DNA of 39,248 nt, taken from the NCBI GenBank assembly GCA_900315125.1, contig OMXT01000057.1:1-39248 (forward strand), in the 5' to 3' direction. Position numbers and translations under genes: made by a program. Under the pieces are notes generated by a model. The model did no database searches, had not been told where the DNA came from, and was given only the letters and a program-made list of their open reading frames with translations. The stretch comes from an uncultured Eubacteriales bacterium. Lineage in GTDB: Bacteria; Bacillota; Clostridia; Peptostreptococcales; Anaerovoracaceae. Positions 32,959 through 39,248 of this stretch are shown piece after piece. How positions within the stretch are numbered: position 1 is the stretch's first letter; each line of letters opens with the position of its first letter.

Positions 32959-34437
32959 ATGGCATTAATGACAGGAGCTCAGTACATTGAGAGTCTTCGG
33001 AAGCTGAACACGAGAGTTTACATGTTCGGAAAGAAAATCGACAACTGGGTAGATGATCCCATTATCCGCCCGTCGATCAACTGCGTGGCCATGACTTATG
33101 ATCTGGCCCAGGATCCCCAGTACGAGGATCTGATGACGGCGACGTCCAGCCTGACCGGAGAGAAGATCAACCGGTTCACCCATCTGCACCAGAGCACACA
33201 GGACCTGATCAAGAAGGTCAAGATGCAGCGTCTCCTGGGACAGAAGACCGGAAGCTGCTTCCAGCGCTGCGTCGGAATGGACGCCTTTAATGCGGTATAT
33301 TCTACAACATATGAGATTGATGAGAAGTACGGAACGAGTTATCAGAAGAACTTCATCGATTTCCTGAAGATGGTTCAGGAAAAGGATCTGGTCGTCGACG
33401 GAGCCATGACGGATCCCAAGGGCGACAGAGGGCTTGCTCCCCATGCACAGCCGGACGCGGACATGTACATGCATATCGTTGAGCGCCGCCCGGACGGTAT
33501 CGTTGTAAGAGGGGCCAAGGCCCACCAGACCGGTTCCATCAACTCTCACTGGCACATTATCATGCCGACGATCTCCATGAAGGAAGCGGATAAGGATTAC
33601 GCGGTATCCTTCGCATGTCCTACGGACGCGGAAGGTCTTTACATGGTTTACGGCCGTCAGTCCTGCGACACCAGAAAGATGGAGGAGCACGCCGGATTCG
33701 ACGTGGGCAACCCCAAGTTCGGCGGACAGGAAGCGCTGGTCGTATTTGACAACGTATTTATTCCGAATGAATATATCTTCATGGCCGGAGAGTATGAGTT
33801 CGCTGGCATGATGGTGGAGCGTTTCGCCGGATATCACCGCCAGAGCTACGGCGGATGCAAGGTAGGCGTAGGCGATGTGGTCATCGGTGCGGCCGCTCTC
33901 GCTGCGGAATACAACGGATGTGAGAAGGCGTCTCATATTAAGGACAAGCTTATTGAGATGACCCATCTCAACGAGACTTTGTACTCCTGCGGCATCGCCT
34001 GCTCCGCGGAAGGTCACCAGACCAAGGCGGGAAATTACCAGATCGACCTGCTGCTGGCTAATGTATGCAAGCAGAATATCACCCGGTTCCCCTATGAGAT
34101 CGTCCGTCTCGCAGAAGATATCGCAGGCGGTCTGATGGTCACCATGCCCTCCAACGTGGACTTCGATTCCGATCTTCCTGTTGGGAAGGAAGGGGAGACT
34201 ATCGGCGAGATCTGCAATAAGTTCTTTAAGACGAAGGAAGACGTTCCGACCAGGAACCGCATGAAGGTCCTCCGTCTCCTGGAGAACCTCTGCCTGGGAG
34301 CAGCGGCGGTAGGCTACCGGACGGAATCCATGCACGGCGCAGGTTCCCCGCAGGCGCAGCGTATCATGATCCAGCGCCAGGGCAACATCCAGGGAAAGAA
34401 GCAGCTTGCCAAAGATATCACCGGCATTGAGGACTGA
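32959..34437 (+). CDS. abfD: 4-hydroxybutyryl-CoA dehydratase / vinylacetyl-CoA isomerase
   Basis: This 492-residue enzyme uses FAD and a [4Fe-4S] cluster to dehydrate 4-hydroxybutyryl-CoA to crotonyl-CoA by a radical mechanism. The cluster ligands of the C. aminobutyricum enzyme (C99, C103, H292, C299) appear here as C100, C104, H293 and C300, all shifted by one. Long blocks such as MQRLLGQKTGSCFQRCVGMD and VERFAGYHRQSYGGCKVG match that enzyme as I remember it. This makes it the best-identified metabolic gene of the region. AGGAAAGGA precedes the ATG. It is the last gene of the sigma-54 operon. Confidence 0.95.
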   Translation: MALMTGAQYIESLRKLNTRVYMFGKKIDNWVDDPIIRPSINCVAMTYDLAQDPQYEDLMTATSSLTGEKINRFTHLHQSTQDLIKKVKMQRLLGQKTGSCFQRCVGMDAFNAVYSTTYEIDEKYGTSYQKNFIDFLKMVQEKDLVVDGAMTDPKGDRGLAPHAQPDADMYMHIVERRPDGIVVRGAKAHQTGSINSHWHIIMPTISMKEADKDYAVSFACPTDAEGLYMVYGRQSCDTRKMEEHAGFDVGNPKFGGQEALVVFDNVFIPNEYIFMAGEYEFAGMMVERFAGYHRQSYGGCKVGVGDVVIGAAALAAEYNGCEKASHIKDKLIEMTHLNETLYSCGIACSAEGHQTKAGNYQIDLLLANVCKQNITRFPYEIVRLAEDIAGGLMVTMPSNVDFDSDLPVGKEGETIGEICNKFFKTKEDVPTRNRMKVLRLLENLCLGAAAVGYRTESMHGAGSPQAQRIMIQRQGNIQGKKQLAKDITGIED

Positions 34438-34471
34438 TAAAGAAACCCATTGCAATTATATACAGAAGGGA

Positions 34472-34501
34472 CGGGGAAGCAGTATGCTCCCCGCCTTTTC
34501 T
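34472..34501 (+). terminator. Terminator after abfD
   Basis: CGGGGA and TCCCCG form a stem with a 10-base loop, followed by CCTTTTCTGT. Confidence 0.75.
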
Positions 34502-34572
34502 GTGTCATGGCCGAAACTGTCGGCGCATACGAAAACAATGGAAAAGTATTGTTAAAAAGACACAAAACCCTG

Positions 34573-34604
34573 TTGACAAACCGCAGCCGCTGATATAGTA
34601 TAAA
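34573..34604 (+). promoter_or_regulatory. Promoter of the T-box leader
   Basis: TTGACA at 34573-34578. The -10 is ambiguous between TATAGT (34594), TAGTAT (34596, 17-base spacing) and TATAAA (34599). Transcription should start close to 34608. Confidence 0.75.
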
Positions 34605-34605
34605 T

Positions 34606-34867
34606 ACAACTGAAAAGACCAAAGGCGTTGACGGAGACAGTAGACGCGCTGCAGAAGGTACAGCGAACCGGGGATGGTGTGAGCCCGGGGCCGAGGGAGC
34701 AGCCGGATCGAACATCACTCCTGAGCTGCAGAACTGAACGCGCAGGCAAGTAAGTGCTGACGGGCCTTCCCCGTGATCGGAAGTGCGTATGATGGTACGC
34801 AGAGTAGCAGGTGGTTTATAAGCGAGTCATGTACATCCTCGTCCTGATACGGACGGGGATTTTTTAT
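34606..34867 (+). ncRNA. T-box riboswitch, isoleucine type (specifier AUC)
   Basis: This is a tRNA-sensing leader. Stem I contains AGTAGACG-like and GGATGGTG elements, and then the specifier context GAAC-ATC-ACTCCTGAG (34710-34725), where ATC (34714-34716) reads as an Ile codon. Stem III is TGCGTA/TACGCA (about 34784-34799). The T-box bulge TGGT (34812-34815) would pair with the ACCA end, consistent with A73 of tRNA-Ile. The terminator CCTCGTCC/GGACGGGG (34837-34858) is followed by ATTTTTTAT. Bases after TGGT read TTATAAGCG instead of the usual ACCGCG, so the antiterminator is unusual. It should raise expression of the oxidoreductase genes when tRNA-Ile is uncharged. Confidence 0.88.
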
Positions 34868-34897
34868 GTACGGTTTCCAGATGGAGGGATATCCGAT

Positions 34898-35641
34898 ATG
34901 AGTGATAAAGAGAAAATGGAAAAGCAGAGCGGGGCAGCGCCGGAGACTGCTGCGGCAAACGCACCGGAGCATGGTGCAGCGGAAACGGCAGCGAATAGTG
35001 CAGAAGTGACAGCGGCGAATAACGCTGCAGAGACTGCAGCGGAAATGGCGCTGGAGCAGCAGCGGGAGCATACGGTGGAGATCCGCTGGCACGGCAGAGG
35101 CGGACAGGGAGCCAAGACCGCCTGTCTGCTCCTGGCAGACGCGGCATTCAGCTCCGGCAAACAGGTCCAGGGATTTCCCGAATACGGCCCGGAGCGCATG
35201 GGAGCGCCGATCACCGCATACAACAGGATCTCTGATACGGAGAATCTCGTTCACTCCAATATTTATGACCCGGATTACGTGGTCGTCGTCGATGAGACGC
35301 TGCTCCACACCGTGGATGTGACCGCAGGTCTGCGGGAAAATGGGGCCATCATCATCAACAGCACCAGGGAACCGGCGGAGCTGCGGCCCCTGCTGAAGGG
35401 GTACAAAGGCAGGGTCTGCACGGTAGACGCAAGGAAGATCTCTATGGAGACGCTGGGAAAGTACTTCCCGAACACGCCCATGCTGGCAGCGGTAGTCAGC
35501 GTCAGCGGCGTCATAGAGAAGGAGCGGTTCCTCAAGGATATGGAAAGTTCATTCAAACATAAATTCGCCACCAAGCCCGGGGTCATCGAGGGCAATATGA
35601 ATGCCCTGAAGATGTCCATGGATCAGGTTAGAGAGGGATAG
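34898..35641 (+). CDS. 2-oxoacid:ferredoxin oxidoreductase, gamma subunit
   Basis: This 247-residue subunit carries the POR gamma domain (about 59-240, beginning VEIRWHGRGGQGAKTACLLLADAAF, with QGFPEYGPERMGAPITAYNRIS). The first 55 or so residues are an unusual low-complexity Ala/Glu/Thr/Asn-rich extension. The frame is open from 34811, but GGAGGG at 34883-34888 and the terminator in the leader place the start at 34898. It is the first of four genes in the order gamma-delta-alpha-beta. The Ile T-box suggests a branched-chain 2-oxoacid substrate. Confidence 0.9.
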   Translation: MSDKEKMEKQSGAAPETAAANAPEHGAAETAANSAEVTAANNAAETAAEMALEQQREHTVEIRWHGRGGQGAKTACLLLADAAFSSGKQVQGFPEYGPERMGAPITAYNRISDTENLVHSNIYDPDYVVVVDETLLHTVDVTAGLRENGAIIINSTREPAELRPLLKGYKGRVCTVDARKISMETLGKYFPNTPMLAAVVSVSGVIEKERFLKDMESSFKHKFATKPGVIEGNMNALKMSMDQVREG

Positions 35642-35663
35642 CGAGGAGACAGAGAGGTAACAA

Positions 35664-35969
35664 ATGTTCAGATCAGCGAGATATATAAATGAAAAGACGC
35701 CCTGGCAGAAGCTGACGCCGGGAGCGGAAATCTACGAGCCGTCCACATCCCGTTTCGTTAAGACCGGGGAGTGGAGAACCATGACGCCGGTATTCGATCC
35801 GGATAAATGCAAGCAGTGTATGCTTTGTGTACCCTACTGCCCGGACGCGTCGATCCCTGTGATCCAGGGAAGACGCCAGGAAACGGATCTGGATCACTGC
35901 AAGGGCTGCGGCATCTGCGCCAAGGTCTGCCCCTTCAAGGCAATCACGATGGAAACGGAGGTAGAATAA
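35664..35969 (+). CDS. 2-oxoacid:ferredoxin oxidoreductase, delta subunit (2[4Fe-4S] ferredoxin)
   Basis: This 101-residue electron-transfer subunit has two cluster motifs, CKQCMLCVPYCPD and CKGCGICAKVCPF. The N-terminal part (TPWQKLTPGAEIYEPSTSRFVKTGEWR) is the typical delta-subunit lead-in. AGAGAGGT precedes the ATG. The stop overlaps the alpha-subunit start by one base (TAATG). Confidence 0.92.
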   Translation: MFRSARYINEKTPWQKLTPGAEIYEPSTSRFVKTGEWRTMTPVFDPDKCKQCMLCVPYCPDASIPVIQGRRQETDLDHCKGCGICAKVCPFKAITMETEVE

Positions 35970-37147
35970 TGGGCGTCAAGACAAGATTAAGCGGAAATGA
36001 AGCCGTCGCATACGCGATGAAGCAGATCGACCCGGATGTGATGGGAGCATTTCCAATCACCCCGTCTACAGAAATTCCCCAGTATTACGCGTCATATATC
36101 GCCAACGGCGAAGTCCATACGGAGTTCGTCCCGGTAGAGTCGGAGCATTCTGCCATGTCCACCTGCATCGGAGCATCTGCTGCGGGAGCACGGGCCGTCA
36201 CCGCCACATCCTCCGCCGGACTGGCGTTCATGTGGGAGCTCCTCTATGTGGCTGCTTCCAGCCGCCTGCCCATCGTCATGGCTGTGGTCAACCGGGCGCT
36301 GACCGGACCGATCAACATCAATAATGACCATTCGGACTCCATGGGCTGCCGGGATACGGGCTGGATCCAGATCTACGCGGAGAACAACCAGGAAGTCTAC
36401 GATAATTATGTGCAGGCCATGCCCATCGCGGAGCACTGCCGCCTGCCCATCATGATCTGCCAGGACGGCTTCATCACCAGCCACGCGCTGGCAAATATCG
36501 AACTGCTGGAGGATGAGAAGGTAAAGAATTTCGTCGGGGAATATGATCCGGAGCATTACCTGCTGAATCCCGATGAGACACTGGCTGTAGGCCCCTACGG
36601 CGTTTCGCCATATTATATGGAAATAAAGAAAGCCCAGGCGGAGGCTATGAAGGACGCCCGCCAGCGGATCATCCAGGTCGGTCAGGCCTTTGAGAAAATC
36701 AGCGGCAGAAGCTATGGGATGATAGAGAAGTACCAGATGGACGACGCCGAATATGCCTTTGTATGCATAGGCTCCTCCGCAGGAACCGGAAAGGCTGCAG
36801 TCAATGAGATGCGCGCCCGGGGCGTCAAGGCAGGGCTGGTCAAGATCCGCGTGTTCCGTCCCTTCCCGGCGGCAGAGCTTGCGGAGGCTCTCAGCGGCCT
36901 CAAGGCAGTGGCTGTCATGGATAAGTCGGAAGGATTCTCTGCCTGCGGCGGCCCGGTGTTCGCCGAGACCCGCAGCGCGCTGTACGACGTCAAGGACCGT
37001 CCGCTGATGATCAACTACGTCTACGGTCTGGGAGGCAGAGACGTGACAACGGATACGTTTGAAGAAATCTACAGGGCGCTGAAGGATGCCGCGGACAGCG
37101 GTGATCCCGGCGAAGTTTACAGACATATAGGCGTCAGGGAGGCATAA
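35969..37147 (+). CDS. 2-oxoacid:ferredoxin oxidoreductase, alpha subunit
   Basis: This 392-residue subunit has the POR alpha N-terminal motif LSGNEAVAYAMKQIDPDVMGAFPITPSTEI, the TATSSAGLAFMWE loop and the C-terminal transketolase-like domain (about 255-380). The open frame extends upstream, but the family N-terminus and the TAATG overlap set the start at 35969. Together with gamma, delta and beta it interconverts a 2-oxoacid plus CoA with an acyl-CoA plus CO2 and reduced ferredoxin. Confidence 0.93.
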   Translation: MGVKTRLSGNEAVAYAMKQIDPDVMGAFPITPSTEIPQYYASYIANGEVHTEFVPVESEHSAMSTCIGASAAGARAVTATSSAGLAFMWELLYVAASSRLPIVMAVVNRALTGPININNDHSDSMGCRDTGWIQIYAENNQEVYDNYVQAMPIAEHCRLPIMICQDGFITSHALANIELLEDEKVKNFVGEYDPEHYLLNPDETLAVGPYGVSPYYMEIKKAQAEAMKDARQRIIQVGQAFEKISGRSYGMIEKYQMDDAEYAFVCIGSSAGTGKAAVNEMRARGVKAGLVKIRVFRPFPAAELAEALSGLKAVAVMDKSEGFSACGGPVFAETRSALYDVKDRPLMINYVYGLGGRDVTTDTFEEIYRALKDAADSGDPGEVYRHIGVREA

Positions 37148-37149
37148 TC

Positions 37150-38079
37150 ATGGGATATAATCTGAGAAAAGAATTAAATAAAAAGCAGAGATTCGCCCCA
37201 GGCCACCGGCTGTGCGCGGGCTGCGGCGCGGGTCCGGCGATCCAGGGCGTGCTGAGGGCCCTTGACGAGGGGGACAAAGCCGTGATTGCCAATGCCACGG
37301 GATGTGTGGAAGTCTCTACATTTATATATCCGAATACGGCTTACGAAGACAGCTACATCCACAGTGCCTTTGAGAACGCGGCGGCAACCACCGGCGGTGT
37401 GGAGACAGCATACCGGGTGCTGAAAAAGAAGGGTAAGATCGAAGATAATTTTAAATTCATCTGCTTTGGAGGCGACGGCGGGACCTACGACATCGGACTC
37501 CAGTCTCTGTCCGGAGCCATGGAGCGTGGCCACGACATGGTCTACGTCTGCTATGATAATGAAGCGTACATGAATACAGGTATCCAGCGTTCTTCTTCCA
37601 CGCCCCGTTTCGCTGACGCTACGACGACGCCCGTTGGAACGGAAAGCTACGGAAAAACACAGAATAAGAAGGATCTGACTTCTATTATCGCCGCTCATAA
37701 TATTCCCTATGTTGCTCAGACCACGATGATCGGTGATTTCCGCGATCTGCACAGCAAGGCGCACCGGGCGATCTATACGCCGGGGCCCGCTTTTCTGAAC
37801 ATCATGGCTCCCTGCCCCAGAGGCTGGCGCTATGAGATGGAAGATCTGGCAGAGATCTGCAAGCTGGCTGTAGACACCTGCGTCTGGCCTCTTTATGAGG
37901 TAATAGAAGGTCAGTGGCATCTGAATTACGAGCCCCGCAAGAAGCTGCCCGTGGAGCAGTTCCTGGAGAAACAGGGCCGGTTCAGGCACATGTTCAAACC
38001 CGGGAACGAATGGATGATCCAGGAGGCCCAGGATTACGTGGACCAGAAGTGGGAGCAGCTGCTGGCGAAGTGCGAGTAA
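37150..38079 (+). CDS. 2-oxoacid:ferredoxin oxidoreductase, beta subunit (TPP-binding)
   Basis: This 309-residue subunit binds thiamine diphosphate (GGDGGTYDIGLQSLSGAMERG...CYDNEAYMNTG) and a [4Fe-4S] cluster through CAGCG, NATGC and MAPCPRGW cysteines. It starts 2 bases after the alpha stop, with GGGAGG inside that gene. It could be a pyruvate or a branched-chain (VOR-type) enzyme. The isoleucine T-box at the head of the operon favours the latter. It is convergent with ylmH, 10 bases apart. Confidence 0.93.
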   Translation: MGYNLRKELNKKQRFAPGHRLCAGCGAGPAIQGVLRALDEGDKAVIANATGCVEVSTFIYPNTAYEDSYIHSAFENAAATTGGVETAYRVLKKKGKIEDNFKFICFGGDGGTYDIGLQSLSGAMERGHDMVYVCYDNEAYMNTGIQRSSSTPRFADATTTPVGTESYGKTQNKKDLTSIIAAHNIPYVAQTTMIGDFRDLHSKAHRAIYTPGPAFLNIMAPCPRGWRYEMEDLAEICKLAVDTCVWPLYEVIEGQWHLNYEPRKKLPVEQFLEKQGRFRHMFKPGNEWMIQEAQDYVDQKWEQLLAKCE

Positions 38080-38089
38080 GCGAGAAAGA

Positions 38090-38899
38090 TTATCTCCGGT
38101 TCAGCGTGAATTCAACGTAGATCCGGTCTTTCCGGGAACGGCCGCCGACGGATGTGACTCTGGCGCGGCCCGACCGGCGCAGGGTGATCAGGTCGCCTTC
38201 TTCTACCGATGCGTCTGGTTTGCTGGCCTCCACATGGTTCACGAACACGAGGCCGGACTGAATGGCAAGTACAGCCTTCGTTCTCGGAATACCAAAGGCG
38301 GCGGATACCATGTTGTCCAGGCGCAGTGACGCGACGGTATCCCGGACAGCCTTTACTTTTGGCTCAGGTATGATCAGATCCGCAATGGAAACCTGCTCCG
38401 CAGAAAGATTGGTGCGGCCGGCCTTGCGGTATTCCCGCATTAAATAGTCTGACATCTCATCGAGGACGATAATGTCTGCTCCATCATCGCGTACGAGGAT
38501 GTCGCCGATCATTTCTCTTTTTATCCCCATGCCCATAAGGGATCCGAGGTAGTCCCGGTGGGTCAGCTGCTTTCCTTTGGATGAGCTTCCGGGACTCCTG
38601 GCAGCACCGATGCTGCCGCCGCCAATGGGGCGGACCCGGATCACCGTCAGAGGCTCTGCATTCTCCAGCGTCAGATAATCCGGAAGGCAAACAAGGACCA
38701 CCCGCTCCGCATCCGGGTATCCGCCATAAAATTCCAGAGAGCACCCATAACCGCCATGGGTGCTCTGGCGGGCGATGGCCTGGCGCAGCACGGACTGCTG
38801 GTGGGGGTCCAGGAATGACGTGGATGTCATATAACTTCTTTCTTCACATTGTCTTATTCTGTCCTCGGCTTGAGCGAGGATGAGCTTATCTTCATTCAT
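38090..38899 (-). CDS. ylmH: YlmH-family S4-domain RNA-binding protein
   Basis: This 269-residue protein has the YlmH N-terminal region (FLDPHQQSVLRQAI, GGYPDAERVVLVCLPDYL), a middle domain (HRDYLGSLMGMGIKREMIGDILV) and a C-terminal S4 RNA-binding domain (about 190-265). In Bacillus it acts at the cell-division dcw/yggT locus and on stalled ribosomes. No division genes flank it here. The frame is open to 39016, but the promoter box ends six bases before the ATG at 38899 and there is no ribosome site, so this start and a leaderless mRNA fit best. Confidence 0.88.
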   Translation of the reverse strand: MNEDKLILAQAEDRIRQCEERSYMTSTSFLDPHQQSVLRQAIARQSTHGGYGCSLEFYGGYPDAERVVLVCLPDYLTLENAEPLTVIRVRPIGGGSIGAARSPGSSSKGKQLTHRDYLGSLMGMGIKREMIGDILVRDDGADIIVLDEMSDYLMREYRKAGRTNLSAEQVSIADLIIPEPKVKAVRDTVASLRLDNMVSAAFGIPRTKAVLAIQSGLVFVNHVEASKPDASVEEGDLITLRRSGRARVTSVGGRSRKDRIYVEFTLNRR

Positions 38900-38905
38900 A
38901 ACGCT

Positions 38906-38935
38906 ATCATAGCAGATGTGGATAATGATTTCCAA
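38906..38935 (-). promoter_or_regulatory. Promoter of ylmH, giving a leaderless transcript
   Basis: On the minus strand TTGGAA (38935-38930), an 18-base spacer and TATGAT (38911-38906). The start codon begins six bases after the -10 box, so transcription would begin at or next to the ATG. Confidence 0.6.
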
Positions 38936-39024
38936 TGGTTTAGATAAAGCTGGAGCGGAAGTTCGCGAATCGCTCCAATCCAGAGGACGATACCAAGGAA
39001 AATAGTAGAGAGTCACCGTTTTCG

Positions 39025-39040
39025 CAATTCAACTGAATTG
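39025..39040. repeat. Short inverted repeat upstream of the tandem repeats
   Basis: CAATTC-AACT-GAATTG is a 16-base near-palindrome. It could be an operator or a small hairpin. A second hairpin, TGGAGCG/CGCTCCA, lies at about 38951-38977. Neither can be assigned. Confidence 0.45.
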
Positions 39041-39098
39041 AGTGCAACGAAATATAAGGGATCTTGAGGCGGCGCGAAAGGAAATCCGGTCGGACCGC

Positions 39099-39248
39099 AT
39101 CGCCACAAAAACCGACATGATTCGTGGCGATACAACCACCAGATCGGTGAGAACCAGGGATTTGCCCGCATGCCGGATCGAATCACCACGAAAACTACGG
39201 GGATCCGTGGTAATACAGCCACCCCGATGGTGAAAACCAGGGACTTGC
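39099..39248. repeat. 83-bp-period tandem structured repeat, cut by the window end
   Basis: Two units align with a period of exactly 83 bases: ATCGCCAC at 39099 and ATCACCAC at 39182, and CCAGGGA at 39154 and 39237. Each unit folds as a long stem (ATCGCCAC/GTGGCGAT, and ATCACCAC/GTGGTAAT) followed by a short CCACC/GGTG hairpin and the single-stranded-looking AACCAGGGA(T/C)TTGC. The stem differs between units by paired changes (G-C to A-T). The period is not a multiple of three and no gene runs through it, which argues for a non-coding role. I do not recognise the family. The strand is undecided. Confidence 0.7.

Noticed and set aside
39042-39233. 63-codon frame across the terminal repeats
   Set aside because: The repeat period of 83 breaks any reading frame, there is no ribosome site, and the conserved signal is base pairing.

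Overview
The window looks like a chromosomal segment of an anaerobic Clostridia-type Firmicute with moderately high G+C (roughly mid-50s % by eye). Supporting signs are the gene order small SRP RNA-dnaX-ybaB/ebfC-recR, a T-box leader, a cobalamin riboswitch, strong AGGAGG-type ribosome binding sites, ferredoxin-dependent 2-oxoacid oxidoreductase genes and a 4-hydroxybutyryl-CoA dehydratase that closely resembles, from memory, the enzyme of the GABA fermenter Clostridium aminobutyricum. A member of the Eubacteriales/Anaerovoracaceae side of the Clostridia is my best guess, by inference only. No rRNA, tRNA, CRISPR array or insertion sequence was found.

Left part (1-3000): a metal-resistance operon with an SmtB/CzrA-type ArsR repressor, a free-standing 72-residue HMA metal-binding protein and a P1B-type Zn/Cd ATPase lacking its own HMA domain. 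It is driven by a consensus promoter with an inverted-repeat operator just downstream. It is followed (3057-3485) by a complete promoter-cobalamin riboswitch-hairpin-terminator unit that contains no gene.

Housekeeping part (3600-22200): pcrA-ligA, SRP RNA with its own promoter overlapping the ligA stop, dnaX-ebfC-recR, a convergent sodium-symporter gene, then ybaK-like editing protein, YitT-family membrane protein, folD, uvrB, uvrA, pncB and an EamA-type transporter.

Metabolic part (22200-34500): a candidate sigma-54 regulon. Matches to -24/-12 promoters precede (a) an iron-dependent alcohol dehydrogenase, (b) a DUF362 / 88-residue unknown / OFA-type MFS / thiolase operon, and (c) a cyclase-family hydrolase / 3-hydroxyacyl-CoA dehydrogenase / 4-hydroxybutyryl-CoA dehydratase operon. 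A PAS-containing sigma-54 activator is encoded divergently from (c). The same palindrome, GTTGC-N6-GCAAC, lies upstream of (b) and (c). Together these genes read as fermentation of a 4-hydroxybutyrate-type or cyclic precursor towards crotonyl-CoA and acetyl-CoA. CoA activation and crotonase steps are not in the window and the true substrate is unknown.

Right part (34560-39248): an isoleucine-type T-box (specifier AUC) in front of a four-subunit 2-oxoacid:ferredoxin oxidoreductase (gamma-delta-alpha-beta), which suggests that the enzyme makes branched-chain oxoacids by reductive carboxylation. A convergent ylmH-like gene follows, apparently transcribed leaderless. The window ends in an 83-bp-period tandem repeat that folds into paired hairpins with compensatory changes and that I could not assign to a known family.
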